From Leucocoprinus leucothites (Eukaryota; Basidiomycota; Agaricomycetes; Agaricales; Agaricaceae): DNA of 64,000 nt. This document shows, piece by piece, positions 13,009-24,326 of this stretch. Each line of letters starts with the position of its first letter. Within the stretch, counting starts at the first letter, position 1. Location: positions 868,001-932,000 of the forward strand of contig JAACJO010000014.1 of NCBI GenBank assembly GCA_013368445.1. The letters run 5' to 3'. The notes under the pieces are model-generated. The model was not told the DNA's origin. It worked only from the letters and a program-made list of their open reading frames with translations, and ran no database searches. A program made the position numbers and the translations under genes.

Positions 13009-13713
13009 ATGGTCAATCAGCTCACCCTTTATCTCGCCATTATGGGTGTAGCTTGTCTCGTCACGGTGCTAGTCCTGCTCGTCTGCATTGTTGTCCTGTA
13101 CAAGGATAAGAAGAGGAGGCAAAGAGAGGCGCGGCTGAAACCCACAATGTATACATATGTTGTGGTATCCGATCCGAGTATTGGAAGTGCCACCGGCAGT
13201 CCGTCAACTCCAGGGACTCGATTTGTAGGCGCAGAGAGTCCCCCAAAGAGGTCGCAGGGCCTCGAAACATCCGTCGATGCATTTCTGCCTCGAATCATCA
13301 GAGTACCTCCGAGAGTATGTAGCAGACAGCCAAAGCCACTCCTTTCCCTTCCTCACTCCTTTAGTATACCCACTTGGACCTCGTTTGAGCGGTCAAGCGC
13401 ACTAACTGAAGCGCGCCGCTCAGTGTCAGAGTATTCTTTCACATCAACTCTTGTAGAGGCAAGCCCTATTCCGTCCCGGCCACAAACGCCCCAATTAATT
13501 CGTTCGGTAAGTTCCTCTATTTTTTTTTTCCATTCCACTAGACTCATACCAGCTTTGTAGGCTCGAGGTAAATCACCGCTGCTTCCAACAACCAGCCTAG
13601 AGGCTCCTTATACCCCGTTACCTGTACTCGCTATGCCATCTTTCCCAGAGCCGCTAGCACTGGAGCTATTGGAGAGCTCCTTTTCACTAGGGCGCACAGC
13701 CTCGCCTTCCTAG
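13009..13713 (+). CDS. Single-pass membrane protein, paralog 1 of a tandem pair
   Basis: Unrecognised protein of 216 aa from two exons (13009-13506, 13561-13713; intron gtaagt...ttgtag, phase 0). Residues ~7-30 form one strong transmembrane helix (LAIMGVACLVTVLVLLVCIV) followed at once by a basic cluster (KDKKRRQREARLK), which predicts a short outside N-terminus and a long cytosolic tail. The tail is rich in Ser/Pro/Thr/Arg, probably disordered and phosphorylatable. It is a paralog of the protein at 14831-15581: same order (TM helix, basic stop, a short Y-x-(Y/F) patch, DPS, SP-rich linker, FTSTLVEA/FSSTLVEA near the end) and an intron at the same place after RS. No classical cleavable signal peptide is evident. 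Function unknown. Confidence 0.75.
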
Positions 13714-14830
13714 AACAAGCACCGAGCCAACAACATTGCATGGATTCTGAAGTAGTGGCGGCTCTGGAGAAAATTAACACCGGAAAATTGAGCGAGTACC
13801 TCAGTTGAGATCATCGGGTTGCCGAGAGACCTAAGGTGGCAATATCGTCTTATAAACCTCGCTACGATGCGGTATTTTCTCTCGACCGGTTCCGGAGAAC
13901 GCTATTCTACCATCTTGACAGACTACCGATTCGCATCCTCAGTATGAGTCACTCATTTACTCAGACGTGCTACATTCCCTGAAATCACCTGGACATGCCT
14001 GCCCATTCCATTCGTTACATCAGTATCATTCAGACCTGATTTGATCTATAAAAAGAATCCTACACTTACTTCAGAACAAACATTCATTTGCCGTAGACAT
14101 CAGTGCCAGGACGATGGAAAATACATTGAATAGGATCTGTGATGGTCCTAGTTAGAGTGGCTGGAGACGGTTTTCCCCATTTGACAGGTGAGCTGTGGAC
14201 TCTTCTCGGTGGTTGAGTGTACATATGTACTCTATATATATCCTGCACATCAAGTGTTCAGAGTCTCCGTAAGTCGGGACATATTCCCAGAACCTATTAT
14301 TCTGCCTTTCTACTTACCAATGACTGCACAGTCGTGATCGTGATTGTTAGGAGACCCCGGTCTTCCGAGTTATAAGTACAAAGATTCACCAGAAGCCATG
14401 CAATCTTTGAGCTCAAGCTGTGGCACAAGGACATCTTTTTTGTCGGTTGACCGGGTCGGACCGTTGAGTAGTAGTAAAGACTCAGGCAGTGTTCCGGCTC
14501 CTGATGAGCGTCGACAGGGATATTAGTATTCGTATGGGCCTTTGCTAAGTCTACCGTGACATTCAAAAGACGCTCAAGAAGATTGTGGTATTAATTCAGC
14601 GCTTCAAATACAACTATCCTGATATTGTTGTTACGGTAAAGACGCAGAGTGTTGTTATCTATTTTTAGCGCAGCAACCTACAAGATCACTCCGCCTTAGC
14701 GTTTAGCATAAAGGGGATGTGGATCATCAAGTAGCCTGTGCCCCGAGAGACCACACATCACGTCCAATTCCTACTTTCTCTCAGCGGGTCGCTCAAAAAC
14801 TGACCTGGAAATCATCTATCCAGCTCTCTC
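13714..14830. other. Intergenic between the two membrane-protein paralogs
   Basis: No gene recognised. A short TATA-rich stretch (tctatatatatcc at about 14232) lies roughly 600 bp upstream of the next start, probably too far for a core promoter. Confidence 0.45.
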
Positions 14831-15581
14831 ATGATGTCCCAGTCAAATTCGGCCTCGCTAATCGCAGCACTGGTAGCTGTGGGCCTCTCAGCTTTAGCTG
14901 TGTCCATCTTTATCGTTTCGCTATACAGAAACTACAAGAAAAGCAAAGCAAAGCGACTCATGCCGAGGCCATATTCATTTGATTTCATCGATCCTTCTGT
15001 GCGGGGCACCGAGTCGATCGCTAGCAGGACTCGCAGCCCAGTGACGGAAGTATCGAGTCCTGAGGGATACCAAGCAAGCCTCGCTGGAGAGTCTGCAGCA
15101 GTGTCACTCCCACATCAAGAGCCTAGGAGTCATTCAGCTGCTTCGGACTCGAGAATGACTCCCACCAGGGCTGAAAGATTAGCCCAATGGTTCCCGACTT
15201 TACCCCCCAGCGCCGCAAGGACGACTCGACAACGTTCAGAATCAATACCCTTGACCCGCATTCCAACGCGTCATATGTCGCCTGATTCGCGTAACGGTAA
15301 TAATGGGAGACTTGGAGCAATAGAAACACAAACTTCCCGTCCGGATACAATGCTCTCATTCTCATCTACACTCGTCGAGGCTCCGGCGTCTACGATTTCA
15401 CCACCGTGCCTCGACTTTCTAGAGTCGGCACTCCGCTCGGTGCGTGTTGTTTCTGTCTACTACTATCACAGCTTCTGCGTATCCGTTCACTCATTCTTTG
15501 ATATAACAGGCTCCTAGGAGACACCGGGCCTCGAACACTCGGGTAAAGAAATCTCGACCATTGGCACCTATGCCATTCTAA
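14831..15581 (+). CDS. Single-pass membrane protein, paralog 2 of a tandem pair
   Basis: Unrecognised protein of 226 aa from exons 14831-15439 and 15510-15581 (phase-0 intron gtgcgt...aacag). Residues ~9-31 form a transmembrane helix (LIAALVAVGLSALAVSIFIV) followed by a basic stop-transfer patch (RNYKKSKAKR). The tail carries PYSFDFIDPS, many Ser/Thr/Pro/Arg residues and FSSTLVEAPAS near the end. Intron position, domain order and FSSTLVEA match the gene at 13009-13713, so the two arose by tandem duplication, but outside these anchors they have diverged strongly. A second Met directly follows the first and could be the start. Function unknown; the basic juxtamembrane patch and Ser-rich tail suggest a regulated plasma-membrane adaptor, which is only inference. 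Confidence 0.75.
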
Positions 15582-16154
15582 GTTTCCCTCGATCGGAATT
15601 TCAACTCATCCAGTGAACGTTACCCGTTACATCTTTTTACGCCATGCGATGGATCACTCTCTTTACCTGGCATACCCCGAGCTTCCTATGTTGTAGTATA
15701 CCCTGAACTGTAGCCATAGCCATGTATGGAAATCTCATTGATGAACGATACATATATAGTTCAGTGTGCGATTCAAAATATGCGGAGAGAGAGAGAAAAG
15801 AGCACAGAATAAACAACAAGCCATGATGATGGATGGATAGAGGAGGGAATAAGCGACCAGCAAAAACACGCACACAAACACACACACAGAGCAAAATGTG
15901 AATCACAGAGGGGTATAACTCACAAACAGAAAAAGAAAACCATTATTAATGACATGATTGAACAAGACGCAACAAAGGGGCAGAAAAGCGGAAAGAGAGA
16001 GAGGAAAGAAAAGAAAAGACTTGTATATATAACACACTTGGACGAGAAAACGAGAAACGAGAGAAAAAAGAAAAAAAAAAAAAGCGAGTAAGAATAAGTA
16101 AAATGACGAACGACACCAGGCTGAGAAGAGTGAGAGTAGATTATTATAATGCTT
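15582..16154. other. Convergent 3' region with a purine-rich tract
   Basis: 3' ends of the plus-strand membrane-protein gene and minus-strand SET1 face each other here. The stretch 15785-16090 is purine-rich on the plus strand (GAGAGA/GAAAAG runs, an ACACAC microsatellite near 15870 and a long A run near 16075), i.e. a polypyrimidine 3' UTR for SET1. No gene seen. Confidence 0.5.
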
Positions 16155-19100
16155 CTAATTCAAGAATCCACGACATTTGGCAGAGCCACATAAGCAAGGA
16201 ATCTTATCCTGTTCGAAAGGGAAATGATAATCTAGAAAACCATTCATACTAAGTCAAGAACAACAACCACCTAAGCAATAGTAAACGCACCATAGGTAAT
16301 CTCATCGCCCAACTCGATATCCTGTTTCGCATAAATCACAATCTTCTTCTCTCCATTAATCGTAATAATCTTGGCCGTGCAATTAGGATCACACGAATGA
16401 TTAATCAACCGCCTATCCACCAACATCAGTCACCCACTCCCCTCAAAAAAAAACAATTCACTCACCCAAGATTGCCCTTCTTCGTAGCATCCACCACCAA
16501 ATCCTCATCAATCCTAAACAAATAACTACTCCCAATCCCCTGCCTCTCATACGCCTTCTCCCTCTTATCCGCCACAGCAGCCCTAATCACCTCTCCCACA
16601 TACTCAATCACCATCTCCCCCCTCGAAATCCTCTCCATCGCATACAACCCCCAATCATGAATCGGACTCCTCGCAAACCTCAAATGCTTCTTCCTCGTCT
16701 GCAACTGATTAAACTTGAACGTCAAATCACTCGCTGTAGCCATCTCCCCCTTGGACAACAAGATCGCATGCTGCAACTCTTTCATCTCCTCCAAACCTTG
16801 CGCACGCCGGCGCGCATTCGCGCGATTCGATCGAGAAGATGAGATATGTTGTTGAGGTTGGGGCTGAGGTTCTTCCACAACAGGCGTAGCTGCATTCGTC
16901 GCTCTCGTCTGTTGATACTGCGCCACATACTCCGCCTTTTCAGCATGGCTAATCTTGTAATATCCTTCAGTCCTCGCAGACCCAGTCGTATGTTTCCTAG
17001 GCTTCCCAGACTGCGCAACATCCATACTCTCCGCAGGCGGTGTGACCAACGACGACGACGGCGATGATGAAGCCTCATCATCCGTAGGCGGGGGCTTATA
17101 CCCAGACAAAGCCAACTTGGTGAAATACAGATCCTCATCATCCTCGCATAACCCAGACTCCAAAGGATCAGGCGGAGGCGGTGTAGGAGGAGGCGTGACA
17201 ACACGAGGCTTGCGTTTCGTCGTTGTCGTCTTCAACGGCGGCGCAGGCGAAGGTGATCTTGACTCGGACGGCGTAACAGGAATCTGCACTTCCTCTTCTT
17301 CCACCACCATCACCTTTCGTAACCTCCTCTTCGCTCCCCTCTTCGCCGACTTCACCTCCTTCTCTACTCTCAATCTCTTTCTCAACGGTTGCCCATCCTC
17401 ATCCCCTTCTTCATCCGGCGTCGCACGTTTCTTATGCACATGCACCACATCATCACCCGTCACCTCTGCCAATCTGATCAGATCAGCTGGATCTTCCTCC
17501 TCCGACTCGATCTCTTCATCCTCCACAACCCTCTTCGAGCGCTTAACCACAATCGTAGAAACAGGTGGCGGCAGTTGCTCTTTTCTTCTTCTCTTCTTCG
17601 GTGGTCTCTCAACCACAATCTCCTCTTCTTCTTCCTCTTCTTCCTCATCCTCATCCTCCTCATCCTCCTCACCCCGTTTCACCTCCATCACCGGAGGCTC
17701 AACCTCCTTCTCCACAACAACAGCCGTAACAACCGGCCTCTGCTTCTTAAACGACAACCCCTTCAAACTCGCCTTCACACCTGCTCCCACACTACCACCA
17801 ACAGCACCCGAACACCCAACGCACCACTCGCCCTCGCCTTTTTCATCTCCCCTACCAACCTACTCACATCCGGAGCAACCACCTTTTCCAACACATCCTT
17901 CTCCAACGCCGCTCGCAACTCTCTTATAATCCTCACTTGCGCTTGTTCGATAAGTTGTTCAGGTGAGAGTTTACCCTCGATGGCTGCGCGTGCAGATGCT
18001 GGGAGAGTTTTGATGGCGGTGTGGACGGTGAGATGGATAGGCTGATATGCGAGTGTTTTGTTTTGGATGGAAAGAACGCGTTGGGCACGTCGTGCAGAAT
18101 CGGGTTTGTTGAATGTCACATAGAGACCTGTATGATCTCGTAGGACCTACAATATGTCAGTTGGTCAGTCATACATTTCATTATAACGTGTTTAGAGCAC
18201 GCACCTTGTCAGGATAAAACCCCTCAAAATAAGCAACAACCTCCTCATCCCTCACATTCCCCACCAAACTCGCACTCCCCCCACCTTCCTTCGCAACCCC
18301 CACAAAATCAAACCCATTCTCAAATAATCTCCTCAACGTCTCATTCCTCTCATCCTCCTTCTCCTGCTCAACTTCATACGCACTCTTCTTCGTTGTCCTT
18401 CCCCCCTCATCTCTCCCACCTGAACCACCACCACCCGAACCAACTGTCATACTACCACTGCTACCACCACCATGTGCACGAGAAGACGAATAATCACGGT
18501 CCCGGTCTCGGTATGAATCACGGTCGCGATCACGGTAATATGAATAATCCCGATCCCGGTCGCGGTCACGATCGCGCCATGAAGAAGAGGAATACGAATA
18601 TGGAGAGGGCGACCGCGAGGATGCGGTATAAGGAGAAGGTTGGTAGTGATCCCCACGTCGAGAGAAATAGCTATAACTGCTATATCGACTTCTCCCGCGA
18701 TCTCTATCCCTATCCCTGTCTCTCTCCCGTTCCCTATCTCGTTCCCTGTCTCTGTCCCTCTCTCGCTCATAATCAACCACAGGCGTCCTCGGCGTCCTCT
18801 CACCACCAACCACCATCGGACTAGCTCTCGGCTCAACACCACCCACTCCTCCCGTGGTCGTCTTTGCCTTGAAAAAAGCAGCACTTCCCAACGGAACACT
18901 ACTCGAACTCGAAATCCTACTCGCTCTCATCGAATTAGCAGACGTAGGTGGTGTATCGAGGAGAGATACAGCTGGCCGTTGCGGGAGGCCATGCGGGAGT
19001 TTAATTGTCGATGTTGTCGTCGTCGTTGTGGATGTGGCGGTGGTGGTAAATGAGGATGAAGGGGGCGGGTGAGTGGATGAGATGGAAGTAGCCGTAGTTG

Positions 19101-21902
19101 AAGACGAAGCAGATGTAGATGTCATATTCGTCGAAGGCGTTGATCCAGAAGACACAGACACAATCGGACTCTGCAACGTCGCACCAACCGAGGCAGTATG
19201 CTCCCCCGCCATCGTCGAAGGTGAAGTTAAGTTCAGATTTGGATTAAGCGGTAACGGATGATTCAAAATCCTCCCACTCGCATCCATCGCCGCCACCGCG
19301 GTCGTAGGTGTAGCCATACCAGGTCTCGGCGGTATCGCACCAATAACCGAAGGTTTCCTCTGCTGCTGCTGATGTCCCACAGTTGGCGTCGACACACGAG
19401 GCGTACCCGACGCAATACCACCATTCGATGACGTCAAATTCGCCAACAAAGCCTCCCTCTTCTTCCTCTCTCTCTCCTCCCTCTCCCTCTTCTTCCTATC
19501 CTCAAGCTCCTTCATAACCGCTCTACAAACCAACCCCTCATCATCAAACACCACTCTAATCAAAGCCTCCCCACTCCCATCATCCGCATTCCCATCCTCT
19601 CCAGGCTTTGATGATGGTTGTTTCACTCCGAGAACAACACCCGGCAGTCCGCCTTTCCGCCCATTTTCCTTTTCCACGCAACGTTTGGCTTCTTCGTGAG
19701 AGGAGTATTTGATGAGGACGATACCGAGTGCGGAACCGTTTTCTTTGTCGATTTGGGGCTCGACGGACATGAGCGGACCGTAGTGTGAGTAGTGCCGTTT
19801 GATGGCGGATGTGGGTGTGAGTGGGGGAATGTTGGTGATTAGGACGGAAGTTGGAGGTTGTGGACCTAGAGAGTTGCTGTCGAACTGTAATAAATGAGTA
19901 AAAAGGCTGACAAGTATTTGAAAATGATGACGAACGTACCTCATAGCGGACATCAATAAACTCCTTCTTCATCGCCTTTGTCTGTTGTTTCTGCTGCAAA
20001 CTCTCCTCTTTCCCATCTTTCTCTCGTCTCCTCGGATCCCTAACTTCAGCAACCTCTTCCTCCCTAACCGTCTTCACCTCTGCACTCTCCCCATCCGCAC
20101 CGATTCCACTCCCAAGCAAAGCAACATCCTCATCCCAAATCTTTCCCTCAATCCTAATAAACGCCTCCTTCCTCTCTCCACTCACCTTCACCACCCGCTC
20201 TTTATAATACCCCTCCACACCCGCAGCAGCTTTTTTCTTCGCATGCTCAATTAGAGATTTATAATAGTTTGCTCTTTGCCACGGTGTCGATGATGATGTT
20301 GATGATGACGAAGGCGGCTGATGGTGATGGTGATGGGAAGATGATGATGCGTGGGTGGACGATACAGAGGAAGCGGAAGGTAGACATTCGGATGTACCGT
20401 CCCACAGCACTTTGTAGTCCCGGTACTCTGGATACGGAGGATACTCGGATCGAGGTGGCGGCCAAGAAGGCAACGGTGGTAAAGAGTAAAGTTTTGGTGG
20501 GGATGGTGAACGCGCAGGGGGTGGTGTAGGTTCACATACTATAGGTGTCGGTTCGGGCGGTGGCGGTGAAAAGCGTGTGGGTTTTAATGATGATGACGAA
20601 GGATCTCGTGGCAATGCAGACAAAGGTACTACAGGCGTCACTGACGCTGAAGGAGGGGGTGGCGTAGGCTTCACCCTCTCAGCTGACGCTCTCGATACTG
20701 GTCTCGACGGCTCACTCGATTCGTCAACCACCACCACCAGTGAAGGCGGCACCTTTGCTTCAAACGAAAACCTTCTCTTGCTCAACACTGACACTGGCAA
20801 TATTCTATCATCGTCATCAGCATCAGCATCAGGGGGTGGAGGTAATTGCGGTGTTGGAGGCGGATCTGAGGGCGGAGGAGGTGGTTTCGGAACCAAGGAT
20901 ATCGATATAGGCTCTTTTTTCTCAGGCAAAAGTGTTGGCGGAGGCGGTGAAGGTGCCGGTGCTAATTTCGATATTGTGAGTGGTGGTAAAGCTGTGAGCT
21001 GCGGTAAGGGTGGGGGTGGAGGTTGAAATGGTTGCGGTTCTGTTGGAGGAGGTGGAGGAGGCGAAGGTGGAGATTCATTCGACGGCGGGGGTGGTGGTGG
21101 CGATGGTATTACAGGATCTGAGGGTATGGGTGGTGGTGGTGATTTAGGTTCCGCAGGGGGCGGGGCGACTGGCTGAGGGGGTGGTGGACCAGGCGGAGGA
21201 GGAGGAGGAGAATAAGATTTCTCAGTACTAGGAGGAAGTGGAGGAGGATCTCCTGGAGGCGCTGGAGGAGGATCACGGCTAGCGAGGGAACGTGGATTCA
21301 GCGGAACAGCTGATTTGCTGCCCAACGACAACTTTGCGTGTCCTGCAGGTGCTATAGGAATTGAAATGGCAGCGCGCGAGGGACCACTGGCGCTGGGAGC
21401 GCTGGGGGCAGCAGAGGAGGAATGATGGTCAAGCATGCTGATTCCATTTGGCTGCGATTGAGACGACTGCCATCCCTGTAAAACAGAAAAAAAATCAAAA
21501 ACGCAGTAAATACCTGTTCATTCCAAGAAAAACATGATGAATCACCCCAGAATCCGACTTGGCACTCTCCTGCTGTCGTGCTTTTCCATTTATTGATATT
21601 GGATGACGGGCGGATGAAGGCGAGCCTAGCGAGTGGCTGGAAATTGAACTTGACGTGCTTGGCTGCTGAGAAGAGTAATGTGCGTTCAAAAGCTGCCTAG
21701 GAGCTGCTGGAGGTGGTCTTGAGAGGCCATTTGTGAGGCTGCGTGGACCAGTGGGGATGGAGGCAAAGCGGTTTGTGGGTGCTGGAGGTGAAGCTGTTGG
21801 CTGTGGACGATTTTGGTGTAAATGCTGTTGAGCAGTGGTAGAGCCTGGAGGAAGAGGGCCCCTGAGGGCGCGAGGACCAGTGGGAGGCGCCTTGCCCGAC
21901 AT
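16155..21902 (-). CDS. SET1: SET1 histone H3-lysine-4 methyltransferase (COMPASS catalytic subunit)
   Basis: Seven exons read from 21902 down: about 21546-21902, 19940-21475, 18205-19884, 17825-18146, 16466-17780, 16291-16412, 16155-16231; roughly 1,800 aa. Phases close at all later junctions; the exon-1 donor is uncertain (a weak phase-0 site at 21545). Domains in order: Thr-Gly-Pro-Arg-rich N-terminus, very long polyproline region, RRM-like domain ([33 protein letters not shown]), RD/SR-repeat low-complexity region, second SET1-specific RRM-like domain ([20 protein letters not shown]), an acidic/basic linker, N-SET ([16 protein letters not shown]), SET ([54 protein letters not shown]) and post-SET ([13 protein letters not shown]). 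Cofactor and zinc residues (NHSCDPNC, CxCx4C) are intact, so it should be active. It is probably the sole SET1 ortholog. The linker is unusually long. Confidence 0.95.
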
Positions 21903-22144
21903 TCAACAGCCTGCTGCTGCACAGACCGAGTCCTTTCTCCTCCCTCGTTACTCCAGGAGTCACAGTGTTTGGTCTTGTGTGCCATTGTCATCATAAACAA
22001 ACAAGTAATCAAATGAGGGCGCTAATTCAATATCATATGATCAATTACCTCACATTCTCAGCTTATCTCCCTCTCTCCTAAGGCTACGCCCACTCCTGAT
22101 ACCCAACAGTCCTTCAGCTTCAATTCCATTTTATTTATCCGAAC
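21903..22144. promoter_or_regulatory. Short shared upstream region between SET1 and the GPI-protein gene
   Basis: Only 242 bp separate the divergent starts of SET1 (minus) and the small secreted-protein gene (plus), so both promoters must lie or overlap here. A pyrimidine-rich stretch (about 22065-22130) precedes the plus-strand ATG. No defined factor site recognised. Confidence 0.45.
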
Positions 22145-22858
22145 ATGAATTCCACTACTATCTTTGCCTTCTTCCTCGTTCCTTTACTACTCGCATCATG
22201 CGCCTCGGAGTACCTACATCCACTATCCAACCTGAGAAATCTGTGACTGAGAGTGCACTTCACCGACGCACAACCCCTTTCTTTCCTGATCAACCACCGT
22301 CTTGCCCTATTTGTGCCAAGGTGAGAGTCGGAAGGGAAAGAACGCTTCAAGATTCCAGAGTGGTGGTACTTTCTCCAGACTAATACCATTATCAGGACTA
22401 CCCCAACATAAACAGCTGCGCCGAAGCCGCTCCGTCCTCCAAAACTTCACCAACGTCCGTCCCTCTCCCCTCCCTTCCCTTCTTCTCATATCACTCATCA
22501 CCCAACGTAGATCATATTCAACCCCGGCGCATTCATCACCATCATCAAATGTGCCTGCACCGACACCTTCCAATCCGCCTTTCCCCAATGCGTAGACTGC
22601 TTCCTCAAAACAAACCAAGAAGCCGTTCTCAACACTCCCAATCTCCCGGCCGTTGTCGATGGAATGAGACAGGTCTGTGCATTGGAGAGTACGCTACTTG
22701 GTAATGTCTCCAATGTGAATGGTGAGACTACACCCAGTCATGCTCCGGCGCCTACAAAACCTGCGAGTGGTGCGGTTGTGCAGAAAGGCGAGGTGGGGAG
22801 GTGGGTGCTGAGTTTGGGTGTGACGCTTGTGCTTGGCTTGGGTTCGTTTTTGCTTTGA
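22145..22858 (+). CDS. Small secreted cysteine-rich protein, probable GPI anchor
   Basis: Four exons close in phase: 22145-22209, 22254-22320, 22396-22458, 22511-22858, giving 180 aa. The first exon supplies a signal peptide (MNSTTIFAFFLVPLLLASCA); the body has spaced cysteines (CPICAK, NSC, CACTDTF, CVDCF, VC) like the small secreted Cys-rich proteins common in Agaricomycetes; then a Thr/Pro/Ala linker and a C-terminal hydrophobic tail (VLSLGVTLVLGLGSFLL) typical of a GPI-attachment signal. Expected site: cell wall or plasma-membrane outer face. The first intron (22210-22253, gtacct...gagag) is my inference: without it the signal peptide is out of frame and stops early, with it everything is open. 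Function unknown. Confidence 0.7.
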
Positions 22859-24326
22859 GGGACCTTTTTTGACGCTGGATTTTTTTTATCTCTCTCTCTT
22901 TACTTTGCTGATTACGACTTGATGACCTTGTAATGTCCTTGCTAACGACCTTTTAACGACCTTTGAAATGAAACAGCTATCTTGGTTTCTGTACTTTCAC
23001 GTCTCGGGCGCTTATCGGCATCAGAATGACCTCATCTTGCCTAAGATTGGCGCTGACCCCTATGGCTGAAGTCACCTCAATAGTACTAGCGTTGCCGCCG
23101 CTCTCAGCAGTTACAAACAGAGGGACACCCCAGTGGAGAAGCAGGTTTGCAAACAAAGGTCGTAGAACAAAAACTTACATAGTCGTAGTACTCTCAGCTC
23201 TACTGCACAATACGCAGGAATTATCCTCAGATCCAATTCATCATTTCATAGAAAAATCAACCTTACAAAGTCTCACCCTGTGAGTACCGCCATGACACAA
23301 TACACCCCCACCGCCTAGGACGAAGTACGCCAGGGGGGAAACATCATAACAACGAACAGGATTGTACAGTCGTCGAAGACTCCTCAACGTTTAAAACTTT
23401 AACCGACTATTCAGGGACCTTGAACTCGTGACAACTGATTGTGACTGATACGTTCCCTCCGAGGGACCACCTTTTCTTCCAGAACCACCACCACCACACG
23501 CCCTCACAACCCAGAACTCGCCTTCTTTATCTATCACAACTCGCACCACCCGCCACTTCTCTTTCACACACACACGATTTCCTCGAATTCGCCGCCACCC
23601 ACACACCCACTCTTCTTCCAAAATCAGTCTTTGTTCGGACTGGCACACACCATATGATACCCTTGAGTCTTCTCGATGCACATTGAAAACACGGAAGGGA
23701 CTAGAGTTACGGATCCGAAGTTAGACCTGAACTAACTCCATGAATTATGCGTCGTACTTTGATCAGGAGGTTTACCTCTGCCCGCGAACAGGCATACGTC
23801 ACTGAATGCGTGAACAATCAATAAGAATATAACCACACCGCCTAGCAGTCTACTCGCTCCAATGCCATCCTGTACGGGGGACACATATGGCTCACTGATA
23901 TCATTCCTCCAATCACGATCCCATTCCCTTCATCTCTTTACTCAACGGCGCCCGAACCCTCTCTCAACTTATCACTCTATACGCAATAGCATACATCCAT
24001 CACAAAACTCCGCTCTTACTACTGACCAAAAGGTATGGTCATCAGGCAACCCCTCCACGCGGTCCCGAAGCCTCCCTCTCTTCCCTTGACAGAACAGCGG
24101 ATCCATCATTGAATGAACTATCGACATAGACCGCCTTCTCGACATTCAAATATATCTATCACCAGTATTTTTGGCTCACCCACGAAACATCTGATACTCC
24201 CCCTCCCACTCCGCCGGGCCGCGTGTATGACGTGAAAGTAGTATATAAGTAATTCATAGAAGTGGACCCACTTCTTATCGACTCCAAAGGCTCTCTTGTC
24301 GACCTATTGAATTTAGCGCTGTTGTC
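22859..24326. other. Intergenic upstream of the GH127-like gene, no gene recognised
   Basis: About 1.5 kb without convincing coding sequence; C-rich open frames around 23440-24090 are low complexity and lack a domain or splice pattern. The last ~90 bp contain a TATA-like box (separate entry). Confidence 0.5.
24242..24249 (+). promoter_or_regulatory. TATA-like box of the GH127-like gene
   Basis: TATATAAG lies 85 bp before the ATG at 24327, a usual distance for a fungal core promoter. No other feature explains it. Confidence 0.5.

Noticed and set aside
17042..17929. 295-codon plus-strand ORF antisense to SET1, plus similar long ORFs at 20577-21026 and 18393-18824
   Set aside because: They are low-complexity Ser/Gly or His/Pro shadows of the acidic, polyproline and Asp/Arg repeats of SET1 on the opposite strand; no domain or splice signals.
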